This document shows, in pieces, positions 38,944 to 46,801 of a DNA stretch of 64,000 nt. Source of the stretch: Planococcus kocurii (GTDB lineage: Bacteria > Bacillota > Bacilli > Bacillales_A > Planococcaceae). The stretch is from positions 372,001 to 436,000 of the forward strand of contig NZ_CP013661.2 in NCBI RefSeq assembly GCF_001465835.2, given 5' to 3'. Position 1 is the stretch's first letter, and the number at the start of each line of letters is the position of its first letter. The notes under the pieces are model-generated. The model was given only the letters and a program-made list of their open reading frames with translations. It had not been told where the DNA came from and made no database searches. Made by a program: the position numbers and the translations under genes.

Positions 38944-38950
38944 AACCTTT

Positions 38951-39052
38951 AGTTGTTTGCGGTATACACGCTGTTGTTTGCGCTACCTCACTGTTTGTTT
39001 GCGGCAAGAAAGTCTTTATTTGCGCAAAAGATCACTTTGTTTGCACAACAAA
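38951..39052 (+). repeat. 21-bp-periodic microrepeat array 3 (5 units)
   Basis: Cores at 38952, 38973, 38994, 39015 and 39036, spacing exactly 21 bp. Core is TTRTTTGCG as in arrays 1 and 2 but the inter-core bases differ. It lies directly behind the M42 peptidase terminator, the same arrangement as array 2 behind the NERD terminator. Confidence 0.87.
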
Positions 39053-39083
39053 GAAACCCCTCGCCAAAGCGAAGGGTTTCCGG
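39053..39083 (-). terminator. Terminator after the M42 peptidase gene
   Basis: GAAACCCTTCGC/GCGAGGGGTTTC hairpin followed by TTTGTTG on minus; the T-run runs into the last unit of array 3. Confidence 0.82.
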
Positions 39084-39086
39084 ATT

Positions 39087-40175
39087 TTATTCGAATGTAA
39101 TACGCGCGACGGTATCTTTATCTAGCTTTTTGATCACTTCGATGATTAATTTCACTGCATTTTCGTAATCATCGCGATGCAAGATTCCAGCGTGCGAGTG
39201 AATATAGCGAGTAGCTACGCCGATTGCAAGTGCAGGAACGCCGTTTGCTGTTAAGTGAATGGACCCAGCGTCAGTTCCGCCGCCTGCGATCGTTTCAAAT
39301 TGGTACGGAATGCCCGCTTCTTCAGCCGTATCGACCACAAGTTCGCGCAAGCCGCGGTGAGATACCATTGAAGCATCGAAAAGCAATAGTTGTGGGCCAT
39401 CTCCCATTTTACTGTTTGACTCTTTGCTCGTAATGCCTGGTGTGTCTCCTGCAATACCCACATCTACTGCAAATCCGATATCTGGTTGAATCTTCGCAGT
39501 CGCCGTTTTCGCTCCGCGCAAGCCAATTTCTTCTTGCACTGTTCCAACACCGTAAACGACGTTCGGGTGATTGACACCTTTTAATCCTTTTAAAACATCA
39601 ATCGCAATCGCACAACCAATTCGATTATCCCAGGCTTTTGCCATTAATAATTTTTCGTTGTTCATCACCGTGAATTCAAAATACGGAGTGACCATATCTC
39701 CTGGTGTGACTCCCCACTCTTTTGCTTCTTCACGGGAAGAGGCACCAATATCAATAAACATATCTTTGATTTCAACAGGCTTCTTACGCGCTTCTAGTGA
39801 AAGAATATGCGGTGGTTTTGAACCAATTACGCCTGTGATTTCTTTACCGCTTCGTGTTGTAATTGTCACGCGCTGCGCTAGCATAACTTGTGACCACCAG
39901 CCACCTACTGTTTGAAATTTTAAAAATCCTTTATCATCAATTTGCGAAATCATAAATCCAACTTCATCCAAATGACCTGCTACCATAATTTTAGGTCCGT
40001 CAGCTAATCCTTCTTTTCTAGCAATCAAACTGCCAAGACCGTCTGTTTCAATCGAGTCAGCGAATGGTGTTATGTATTTTCTCATGACTTCACGCGATTG
40101 ACGCTCATTTCCTGGAATAGCGTTCGCATCTGTCAACTCTTTTAGCATTAATTGTGTTTCATCCAAATTAGTCAT
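39087..40175 (-). CDS. M42-family aminopeptidase, YsdC-like
   Basis: A 362-residue dinuclear zinc aminopeptidase (glutamyl aminopeptidase/endoglucanase-annotated family). Metal and catalytic motifs are present: [33 protein letters not shown] and the C-terminal [13 protein letters not shown]. It trims peptides in the cytoplasm, often as a dodecamer. The position corresponds to B. subtilis ysdC. Confidence 0.9.
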   Translation of the reverse strand: MTNLDETQLMLKELTDANAIPGNERQSREVMRKYITPFADSIETDGLGSLIARKEGLADGPKIMVAGHLDEVGFMISQIDDKGFLKFQTVGGWWSQVMLAQRVTITTRSGKEITGVIGSKPPHILSLEARKKPVEIKDMFIDIGASSREEAKEWGVTPGDMVTPYFEFTVMNNEKLLMAKAWDNRIGCAIAIDVLKGLKGVNHPNVVYGVGTVQEEIGLRGAKTATAKIQPDIGFAVDVGIAGDTPGITSKESNSKMGDGPQLLLFDASMVSHRGLRELVVDTAEEAGIPYQFETIAGGGTDAGSIHLTANGVPALAIGVATRYIHSHAGILHRDDYENAVKLIIEVIKKLDKDTVARITFE

Positions 40176-40251
40176 TCCTTCGACCTCCTAAATAATTCAT
40201 TGCTCACTTATTGTAAAGGAATCTCCACCAATTATCAAAACATTCGTTCTA

Positions 40252-40737
40252 TCAATAGCCGTTGTTTTGGCGGTCGTAGTTGGTTTGGTTCTTCTGAATA
40301 TAGGCTTCCAGCACTTCCTCATAGCTAAACTCTAATGCCACCGCTATTCCGCCATAACAGCTCCAAATTTCCATAAAATTAGACATTGAATAATTTCTAA
40401 GGAATTCTTGAATGGCTTTTTGAGTTCGCAAAAACAACTCGGTCAAGTCTGTTTCACTAATGGGATCTGGCCAATTTTCGAGTGTGTTTAAATGCTTTTC
40501 AATACCAAGTGACAGCAAGAAATGGATAGAATCGACGTATTCCTCTAAAATAACAGCGCGACTTGATGGACCTTTTGTGCTCCAAAATTTAAAGCAGCGC
40601 GTTTCATTTGCCAGTTCCGCTAACTCTACTAGTAATGCTAAGCCTTTTTTACGAAAAACATCTTCGTTAATTTTTTGATTGGATTGAATAAAGCGATCTA
40701 GTTCTTCCTGCATTTTAAACAATTCATGTAGTTTCAT
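40252..40737 (-). CDS. Dimeric dUTPase/MazG-fold nucleotide hydrolase
   Basis: 161 residues, all-alpha, with the metal-binding pattern of the dUTPase_2 family: LVELAELANETRCFKFWS and LEEYVDSIHFLLSLG (the ExxE and ExxD helices). It probably hydrolyses dUTP to dUMP. The ATG at 40735-40737 has AGGAGAGG upstream; a 31-residue extension overlaps the divergent ysdB promoter. It is divergent from ysdB. Confidence 0.82.
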   Translation of the reverse strand: MKLHELFKMQEELDRFIQSNQKINEDVFRKKGLALLVELAELANETRCFKFWSTKGPSSRAVILEEYVDSIHFLLSLGIEKHLNTLENWPDPISETDLTELFLRTQKAIQEFLRNYSMSNFMEIWSCYGGIAVALEFSYEEVLEAYIQKNQTNYDRQNNGY

Positions 40738-40830
40738 AAAACCTCTCCTTATTTCATTCATTCTTGAAACCAAACTACTTCCTAATCGTATAGTAATGAG
40801 TAGGATTATGTAAATCAGGGGGTAATTCAT

Positions 40831-41217
40831 TTGGCTTTTCTCATACGCTTTATTGTATTGGCATTAATTATCTACTTATTTTACCGACTGATCCGTTATG
40901 TTGTAGATCCTAAAAGAAAACTCGATAACGCACTTGAATCGGGTGCTTATTATTTTTTAGACGATGTGAAAAATGTGCAAAAAAACTTTTTTATCGCACT
41001 TCGTGGCGTGTTGTTTGAAGGCGAAAAATACTTAGGCACAACTGAACACTCTTTTGAAGTCGTCTCTATTTTTGTATGGGTCGAAAAACCTGATCAATTA
41101 CAGGGATTCACAAAAGCAGATTTTCATTTTCTAGAAAAAGAAATTTTGATGAATTATCCAGAAGCTCGTATAAGTTGGAAAAACCCAATAGAACAGTTAA
41201 TGAAGCAAAATGGATGA
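40831..41217 (+). CDS. ysdB: YsdB-like protein of the sigma-W pathway
   Basis: A 128-residue protein with one N-terminal transmembrane helix (residues 2-20, MAFLIRFIVLALIIYLFYRL) and a cytoplasmic domain. It starts at TTG 40831 with GGGGG upstream. Sequence and position between ysdC and ysdA match B. subtilis YsdB, which is needed for full sigma-W activation. Convergent with ysdA. Confidence 0.8.
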   Translation: MAFLIRFIVLALIIYLFYRLIRYVVDPKRKLDNALESGAYYFLDDVKNVQKNFFIALRGVLFEGEKYLGTTEHSFEVVSIFVWVEKPDQLQGFTKADFHFLEKEILMNYPEARISWKNPIEQLMKQNG

Positions 41218-41226
41218 GCATGAGAC

Positions 41227-41505
41227 TCATCCGTTAACAAAAGTTTGATAACTCCACATCAAAATAAGAATATCAAGTAGAGCCAAAATCAGAAAACCAA
41301 CACGAAAATTAGTATGCTTCGTTTTGTGACGAAATGCCATCATGCCCAAATAAGCCCCAATGCCGCCACCAAAAATAGCGACGGTCCACAAGTTTTTTTC
41401 AGGAATTCGCTGACCGTGACGCTGCGCTTGAGATTTATCGACTTTCATCATAACGAAAGCCATCGCTGTTACAATTGCAAAATAACCAACAATAATCAAA
41501 AACAT
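41227..41505 (-). CDS. ysdA: DUF1294 membrane protein, YsdA-like
   Basis: 92 residues with three hydrophobic segments and the family motif KNLWTVAIFGGGIGAYLGMMAFRHKTKH. The ATG at 41503-41505 has GGAGGAAAATCCG upstream, so the longer open frame is rejected. Function unknown. Confidence 0.85.
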   Translation of the reverse strand: MFLIIVGYFAIVTAMAFVMMKVDKSQAQRHGQRIPEKNLWTVAIFGGGIGAYLGMMAFRHKTKHTNFRVGFLILALLDILILMWSYQTFVNG

Positions 41506-41521
41506 CGGATTTTCCTCCATA

Positions 41522-41556
41522 AGAAAAGACTGACGAAAATTCGTCAGTCTTTTTAT
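41522..41556. terminator. Bidirectional hairpin terminator upstream of ysdA
   Basis: AAAAGACTGACGAA/TTCGTCAGTCTTTT with T-runs on both strands. It most likely ends the infC-rpmI-rplT transcript after the repeat block. Confidence 0.8.
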
Positions 41557-41569
41557 TGTAGCGTTAAAT

Positions 41570-41873
41570 GCTAGTGCATTGCAGCTTTCTAGTTGTGTGA
41601 TGTCTATGAACTGCAATGAACAGGCACTTTCGCTTTTATTATCTAGCTGCAATGACCTGCTCCTCGGGTCATAAGCTGCCCTTCCTACGCGGCTAAAGCC
41701 ACTAGGGAAGTTCATCTTATGCCTATCGGAGCAAAACGGTCATTTCCGCTTTTATTATCTAGCTGCAGTGCCTAGACCCTCGGGACTTAAGTCAGCCCAC
41801 CTGTGCGACAAAAAACGCCGCTTTGGTGGTCTGTCTTAAGCCTGTCGGGTCTTAACAGGCACTTTCGCTTTTA
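41570..41873 (+). repeat. Two full and one truncated copy of the ~120-bp structured repeat (R4-R6)
   Basis: R5 (about 41640-41755) and R6 (41756-41873) are tandem full copies; 41570-41639 keeps only the outer parts of another. R5 outer arms are AATGACC/GGTCATT; R6 arms are AGTGCCT/AGGCACT with AGACCC/GGGTCT and CTTAAG/CTTAAG inside. Pairing is preserved although bases differ from R1-R3. R6 ends one base before the rplT stop codon complement at 41875. Confidence 0.85.
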
Positions 41874-41874
41874 A

Positions 41875-42234
41875 TTACTTAGTTACTGCTTTTTTTGCTT
41901 GGTCAACCAATGATGTGAAAGCAGCTGCATCAGATACAGCGATTTCAGCTAGCATTTTGCGGTTGATGTCGATACCAGCAACTTTTAATCCGTGCATAAG
42001 ACGGCTGTATGAAATTTCGTTCATACGTGCTGCTGCGTTGATACGCGTGATCCAAAGTCTACGGAAATCACGTTTTTTGTTGCGACGGTCACGGTAAGCA
42101 TAGTTACCTGACTTCATTACCTGTTGGTTTGCTACTTTGAAAAGGATGTGCTTTGCACCATAATAACCTTTTGCTAATTTAATGACCTTTTTACGACGCT
42201 GACGCGTCACTGTTCCACCTTTTACGCGTGGCAT
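41875..42234 (-). CDS. rplT: Ribosomal protein L20 (bL20)
   Basis: 119-residue 23S rRNA-binding assembly protein starting [29 protein letters not shown]. It is also the expected autorepressor acting on the infC leader. Last gene of the infC-rpmI-rplT operon; a repeat copy separates it from rpmI. Confidence 0.98.
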   Translation of the reverse strand: MPRVKGGTVTRQRRKKVIKLAKGYYGAKHILFKVANQQVMKSGNYAYRDRRNKKRDFRRLWITRINAAARMNEISYSRLMHGLKVAGIDINRKMLAEIAVSDAAAFTSLVDQAKKAVTK

Positions 42235-42282
42235 ATCACATTACCTCCTGCTGAATATAAAAAATTCGATTTTTTGTTACAT

Positions 42283-42400
42283 GTCTAGACTCAAGCACCC
42301 AGATTCTCGGGGTCATAAGTCAAAGTGGCTGTGCGGCAAAAAACGCTGCTTCACCTCTTCGCCTTATGCCCGTCGAATCTATACGGGCGCTTTAGCTTTT
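42283..42400 (+). repeat. Structured repeat copy R7 between rpmI and rplT
   Basis: Arms AAGCACCC/GGGCGCTT, AGATTC/GAATCT and CATAAG/CTTATG with inner GCGGC...GCTGC. The second pair differs from AGCTCC/GGAGCT and AGACCC/GGGTCT of other copies while pairing is kept. It ends one base from the rpmI stop codon and lies inside the operon transcript. Confidence 0.82.
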
Positions 42401-42401
42401 A

Positions 42402-42602
42402 TTATTTCATGTTATAGATTAACGATTTGATACGTTTTAAGTCGCCTGAAGAAACAAGTTTCCCTTTACGAAGTTTACGCTTTTGCTTTGTAGATTTGTT
42501 TGCGAATAAGTGGCTAGTGTGTGAGCTGTGGCGTCTTACTTTACCAGTACCCGTTTTTTTGAAACGTTTTGATGCACCGCTGTGGCTTTTCATTTTCGGC
42601 AT
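42402..42602 (-). CDS. rpmI: Ribosomal protein L35 (bL35)
   Basis: 66 residues, [21 protein letters not shown], the invariant bL35 opening, very basic. Second gene of the infC operon. Confidence 0.98.
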   Translation of the reverse strand: MPKMKSHSGASKRFKKTGTGKVRRHSSHTSHLFANKSTKQKRKLRKGKLVSSGDLKRIKSLIYNMK

Positions 42603-42629
42603 TTCGAATTCCTCCTAAACAATGATCTC

Positions 42630-43148
42630 TTATTCTTTTTCGTTGACTGGTGCAAGCATCAAGAACATGCTGCGGCCATCCATTTTCGGGCGCTGCTCAA
42701 CTGTTGCAACTTCTTTGCACGCTTCTGCGAAACGTTCAAGTACACGTTGTCCAATTTCTTTGTGCGTAATTGCACGGCCTTTAAAACGAATAGAAGCTTT
42801 CACTTTGTCGCCTTTTTCAAGGAACTTGATAGCGTTGCGAAGTTTCGTGTTGAAATCGTGATCGTCAATTGAAGGGCTTAAGCGCACTTCTTTAACGATA
42901 ATCACTTTCTGATTTTTACGGATTTCACGATCTTTCTTCTGCTGCTCAAACTTGAATTTACCATGATCCATGATCCGAGCAACCGGCGGCTTAGCTTGAG
43001 GAGCCACAAGAACAAGATCCAAGTTGACACGAGCTGCAATTTCAAGTGCTTCGATACGTGTTTTGATGCCAAGTTGTTCACCGTTTTGATCAATAACTCG
43101 CAACTCACGTGCACGAATACCGTCATTTACATTAATGTCTTTGCTAAT
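42630..43148 (-). CDS. infC: Translation initiation factor IF-3, AUU start
   Basis: Prevents premature subunit joining and proofreads start codons. The 172-residue protein includes [35 protein letters not shown] and the C-terminal domain [12 protein letters not shown]. The open frame has no ATG/GTG/TTG at the right place: the GGAGGTGGATTACT ribosome binding site points to ATT at 43146-43148, giving (M)SKDINVND. An AUU start is conserved in infC and underlies IF3 autocontrol in E. coli. Confidence 0.95.
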   Translation of the reverse strand: MSKDINVNDGIRARELRVIDQNGEQLGIKTRIEALEIAARVNLDLVLVAPQAKPPVARIMDHGKFKFEQQKKDREIRKNQKVIIVKEVRLSPSIDDHDFNTKLRNAIKFLEKGDKVKASIRFKGRAITHKEIGQRVLERFAEACKEVATVEQRPKMDGRSMFLMLAPVNEKE

Positions 43149-43224
43149 AGTAATCCACCTCCGGATAGTGTCGCGAATAGCTTAAATGTGTGAACCGGCC
43201 GAACCGGTTTACAGGGTTCCGATC

Positions 43225-43375
43225 AAAACAAAAGCGGATGGACCAATGAGGTCCACCCGCAAATATGACAACACGCGTCTTTCTGCGTGTAAAAGTCAAT
43301 CGTGTATACCTGCCAACAATCGGTCGATCAGGTGAGAAGCGGGTGCTCCTGCTTGCACATATAAGTATTCTATAA
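43225..43375 (-). ncRNA. L20 leader of the infC-rpmI-rplT operon
   Basis: The minus-strand leader has AGCACCCGCTTCTCACCTGATCG-like sequence near its 5' part, typical of Bacillales L20 leaders, and a terminator GCGGGTGGACC...GGTCCATCCGC followed by TTTTGTTTT (43231-43262). L20 binding is expected to promote premature termination. Recognised by pattern and location. Confidence 0.82.
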
Positions 43376-43383
43376 CCTTATTC

Positions 43384-43412
43384 ATAATATCACGCGTTGT
43401 AAAAGAAGTCAA
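43384..43412 (-). promoter_or_regulatory. Sigma-A promoter of the infC operon
   Basis: TTGACT (43407-43412) and TATTAT (43384-43389) with a 17-bp spacer, just after the thrS stop. Confidence 0.7.
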
Positions 43413-43417
43413 GTTGT

Positions 43418-45346
43418 TTAACGAATTTCACTTTGAACCAGTTTAACAAAATCTTCAAACGGCATACTTTCAGATTTCTGTTCGCCGTATTTACGAACAT
43501 TCACCGAACCATCTTCTAGTTCTTTATCTCCGATCACAAGCATATACGGTACTTTTTGCATTTGTGCTTCACGAATCTTGTAGCCTAATTTTTCATCGCG
43601 CTCATCGATATCTACACGAATTTTATGCGACTGCAGTTTTTCTTGAAGTTCTTTTGTATAAGTACTATGAGCGTCAAGCGATACTGGAATCATTTCCACT
43701 TGGACAGGTGCCAGCCACGTTGGGAAAGCTCCTTTGTATTCTTCGATTAAGAATGCAACAAAACGTTCCATTGTTGACACGACTCCGCGGTGAATAACGA
43801 CCGGACGATGCTGTTTGCCATCTTCTCCGACATAAGACAAGTCAAAGCGTTCTGGCAAAAGGAAATCTAGTTGGACAGTTGACAAAGTTTCTTGTTTACC
43901 AAGAGCTGTCTTCACTTGAACGTCTACTTTCGGTCCGTAAAATGCCGCTTCGCCTTCTACTTCCTCATAGTCAATCTCCATTTCATCCATTGCTTCTTTT
44001 AACATCGCTTGTGCACGATTCCACATGGCATCATCATCAAAGTATTTTTCTTTATCTGCTGGGTCGCGATAAGACAAACGGAATGAATAATCTTTGATAT
44101 CAAAATCTTTGTAAACTTCAACAATCAAGTTGACGACTTGTTTGAACTCTTCTTTGATTTGGTCTGGGCGTACGAAAAGATGCGCATCATTCAACGTCAT
44201 TCCGCGAACGCGTTGAAGACCCGACAATGCACCTGACATTTCGTAGCGGTGCATCAACCCAAGTTCAGCAATACGAATTGGCAACTGACGATACGAGTGA
44301 ATACCTTGTTTGAAAATCATCATATGATGCGGGCAATTCATTGGACGCAATACCAATTCCTCATTGTCCATTTTCATCACTGGGAACATATCGTCTTGGT
44401 AATGATCCCAATGTCCGCTTGTTTTGTATAACTCCACGCTACCCATTACAGGCGTATACACGTGATCGTAGCCTAAGCGCTCTTCTTTATCGACAATGTA
44501 ACGCTCGATAATGCGGCGGATTGTTGCGCCTTTTGGCAACCACATCGGCAAGCCTTGACCGACCTTTTGAGAGTTCATGAACAAATTCAATTCTTTCCCG
44601 ATTTTACGGTGATCACGTTCTTTTGCTTCTTCTAGCATTTCAAGATGCGCTTTTAAATCTTCTTTTTTGAAAAAGGCAGTTCCGTAAATACGCTGAAGCA
44701 TTTTGTTGTCGCTGTTCCCTCTCCAATATGCTCCGGCCACACTTAATAACTTAAACTCTTTTAATTTACCTGTTGATGGTACATGAACACCTCGGCAAAG
44801 ATCGAAAAAATCACCTTGCTCATAGATAGATACTTGATCATCTTCAGGAATGGCTTCAAGAAGTTCTAATTTGTACGGATCTTCAATCGCTGCAAATCGT
44901 TCTTGTGCTTCTGCACGAGTCACGTCATGACGAATAATTTCAACATTTTCATTGATGATTTGCTTCATTTCTTTTTCAATCAATGGCAAATCCTCTGAAG
45001 TAATTGCTGATTCTGTATCGATATCATAATAAAAACCGTTTTCAATAACCGGTCCCACACCGAGCTTCGCATCTGGGTACATCCGCTTGATCGCTTGTGC
45101 CAATAAATGTGCTGTGCTGTGGCGCAATACTTCTAGACCTTCATCAGATTCTGGTGTGATGATTGCAATATCCCCATCTTCTTTTAAAGGTGCACGTAAA
45201 TCGACTAATTTATCGCCCATTTTACCAGCCAATGCTTTTTTCCGTAATCCTGGGCTAATTGATTGAGCAATTTCCTCAGTAGTTACGCCTTGTTCAAACT
45301 CTTTTACTGCTCCGTCTGGGAATTTCAGTTGAATCATGTTTGCCAT
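43418..45346 (-). CDS. thrS: Threonyl-tRNA synthetase
   Basis: 642 residues with TGS domain, N2 editing domain ([10 protein letters not shown], the HxxxH zinc-type site), class II core with motif 2 [13 protein letters not shown] and zinc ligands in [13 protein letters not shown], and C-terminal anticodon-binding domain. AAGGAGAGATTGAC precedes the ATG. Controlled by a T-box leader. Confidence 0.97.
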   Translation of the reverse strand: MANMIQLKFPDGAVKEFEQGVTTEEIAQSISPGLRKKALAGKMGDKLVDLRAPLKEDGDIAIITPESDEGLEVLRHSTAHLLAQAIKRMYPDAKLGVGPVIENGFYYDIDTESAITSEDLPLIEKEMKQIINENVEIIRHDVTRAEAQERFAAIEDPYKLELLEAIPEDDQVSIYEQGDFFDLCRGVHVPSTGKLKEFKLLSVAGAYWRGNSDNKMLQRIYGTAFFKKEDLKAHLEMLEEAKERDHRKIGKELNLFMNSQKVGQGLPMWLPKGATIRRIIERYIVDKEERLGYDHVYTPVMGSVELYKTSGHWDHYQDDMFPVMKMDNEELVLRPMNCPHHMMIFKQGIHSYRQLPIRIAELGLMHRYEMSGALSGLQRVRGMTLNDAHLFVRPDQIKEEFKQVVNLIVEVYKDFDIKDYSFRLSYRDPADKEKYFDDDAMWNRAQAMLKEAMDEMEIDYEEVEGEAAFYGPKVDVQVKTALGKQETLSTVQLDFLLPERFDLSYVGEDGKQHRPVVIHRGVVSTMERFVAFLIEEYKGAFPTWLAPVQVEMIPVSLDAHSTYTKELQEKLQSHKIRVDIDERDEKLGYKIREAQMQKVPYMLVIGDKELEDGSVNVRKYGEQKSESMPFEDFVKLVQSEIR

Positions 45347-45418
45347 GTCAATCTCTCCTTTTAGTTAACTCTGATCGAAATGTCTAAACCACAGGGTCTG
45401 GTAGACATTTCTTTATTC

Positions 45419-45541
45419 TTGTCTAGCTGCAATGGCCTGCTCCTCGGGTCATAAACTGTCCTTCCTGTGCGGCAAAAGCGCCGCTTCGGAAGTCCACCTT
45501 ATGCCTGTCAGAGCAAAACGGCCATCTCCGCTTTTCTTTTT
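45419..45541 (+). repeat. Structured repeat copy R8 between the thrS T-box and thrS
   Basis: Arms AATGGCC/GGCCATC, GCTC/GAGC, CTTCC/GGAAG and inner GCGGC...GCCGC. It is placed after the T-box terminator and before the thrS ribosome binding site, so every thrS mRNA must include its complement. Confidence 0.82.
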
Positions 45542-45546
45542 TTCCA

Positions 45547-45790
45547 CAGAAAAAAGCCCCATCCCAAAAGGGACGAAGCTTTAGCTCGCGGTTCCACCCT
45601 TCTTCTATTTTGAACAGCTGAAACCATTCAAAATGAAGCTCTGCATCGGCTAACGGGCCGGTACCGTCAGCTGCTACTAAAAAACTGTTCACAGCTGCTG
45701 CTCAAAGGGGGTAAGCGAAAAAACGATACTTAAGAAGCTCACAGCCTAGGCTTCTCTCTCTGAAAGTCGTAAATTCCGCTCATGTCCTTG
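45547..45790 (-). ncRNA. T-box leader of thrS (Thr)
   Basis: T-box AGGGTGGAACCGCG at 45587-45600, terminator GCTTCGTCCCTTTTGGGATGGGGCTTTTTT at about 45550-45580, and Stem I elements upstream (AGAGAGAGAAGCC near 45760). ACC at 45660-45662, in a GGTACCGGC context, is the probable threonine specifier codon. Confidence 0.9.
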
Positions 45791-45865
45791 TCAAGGCATG
45801 TAAAATCTTGGTTCGATTGTTATTACTATAAACCGAATTGTTCCAAAAGGCAATAGTTCTCGCAC

Positions 45866-46801
45866 TTAATTTCTTCGATTGCGTCCATCAAGTTTAACTG
45901 GACTCGTTAATGCACGAATTCGTTCCATAATGCGCGCCGCTTTTAAATCTTCTTTTTCTCCGCGCTGCGAATAGGTTAAATGGTACTCCAGCTCGGTATA
46001 GCTAAAGTTTGACGACATAAATGTTGGCAGTTTTTCAGACATCCGGTAATGGAGAATTGTTCCAAGTACCTCGTCTCGTGTCCAGCTTGACATTGCTTCA
46101 GCTCCAATGTCATCTAGCATCAAGACGTCTGCTTTTTTCACATAATCCACTTTTTCCTGCAATGTTTGATCACCAATCGCCTGTTTCATTTCTCGCATAA
46201 ATTCTGGAACGAACACCAACACAGATTTCACATTGATCTCAGCCAGTTCATTGGCCACTGCGCTCAATAAGTACGATTTCCCAATACCGAATTGTCCATA
46301 AAGATACAATCCTTTCTCAGGTAAATTGTCAGGACCCGTTGCTTGATCGAGGAAATCACCAACCGCTCGAAACGCTTCCATGCGACTGTCATCTAATTCA
46401 AAGCCGTCCAGTGTCGCTTGCATCACTTCTTTTGGCATATACATGCTATGGATTAAAGAAGATGCATGGCGTTTGTTGTCGTGAATATCCTTTGAGCGAC
46501 ATTTTGTATACGAAATCCCGATAGTTCCACGTTCTAATACAAGATTCGGCTCAAAACCTTTTAAATGATTAATACAGCCATCCAAGCTAGGGCATTTGTT
46601 GCAATCATGGGATTGGTCGATGTATTCGTATAACTTGTGAAGCCCTCTATCAATAGTAGGTGCGTCAATTTCATCTGCATGATTTTCCAAGAATTTTTGA
46701 ACTCCTGCATGCGCCAATACTTCTTTACGCATTTCACCATAACGCTCAGAAAAAGCAGGGGCATTGACTACACGTTTTAAGGTTTCGCTAATCGGTTCCA
46801 T
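45866..46801 (-). CDS. dnaI: Helicase loader DnaI
   Basis: Loads the replicative helicase DnaC with DnaB and DnaD. The 311-residue protein has an N-terminal zinc-binding region (CNKCPSLDGCINHL) and a C-terminal AAA+ domain with Walker A GQFGIGKS, Walker B VLMLDDIGAE and SSNFSY sensor. Its ATG directly follows the dnaB stop codon. Confidence 0.95.
   Translation of the reverse strand: MEPISETLKRVVNAPAFSERYGEMRKEVLAHAGVQKFLENHADEIDAPTIDRGLHKLYEYIDQSHDCNKCPSLDGCINHLKGFEPNLVLERGTIGISYTKCRSKDIHDNKRHASSLIHSMYMPKEVMQATLDGFELDDSRMEAFRAVGDFLDQATGPDNLPEKGLYLYGQFGIGKSYLLSAVANELAEINVKSVLVFVPEFMREMKQAIGDQTLQEKVDYVKKADVLMLDDIGAEAMSSWTRDEVLGTILHYRMSEKLPTFMSSNFSYTELEYHLTYSQRGEKEDLKAARIMERIRALTSPVKLDGRNRRN

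Noticed and set aside
37551..39052. CRISPR array
   Set aside because: Spacing is regular, but cores are only 8-9 bp with ~10-bp gaps, far shorter than CRISPR repeats and spacers; no cas genes are nearby.
45423..45692. Minus-strand ORF of 89 residues upstream of thrS
   Set aside because: It covers the T-box terminator and repeat R8, with no start signal.
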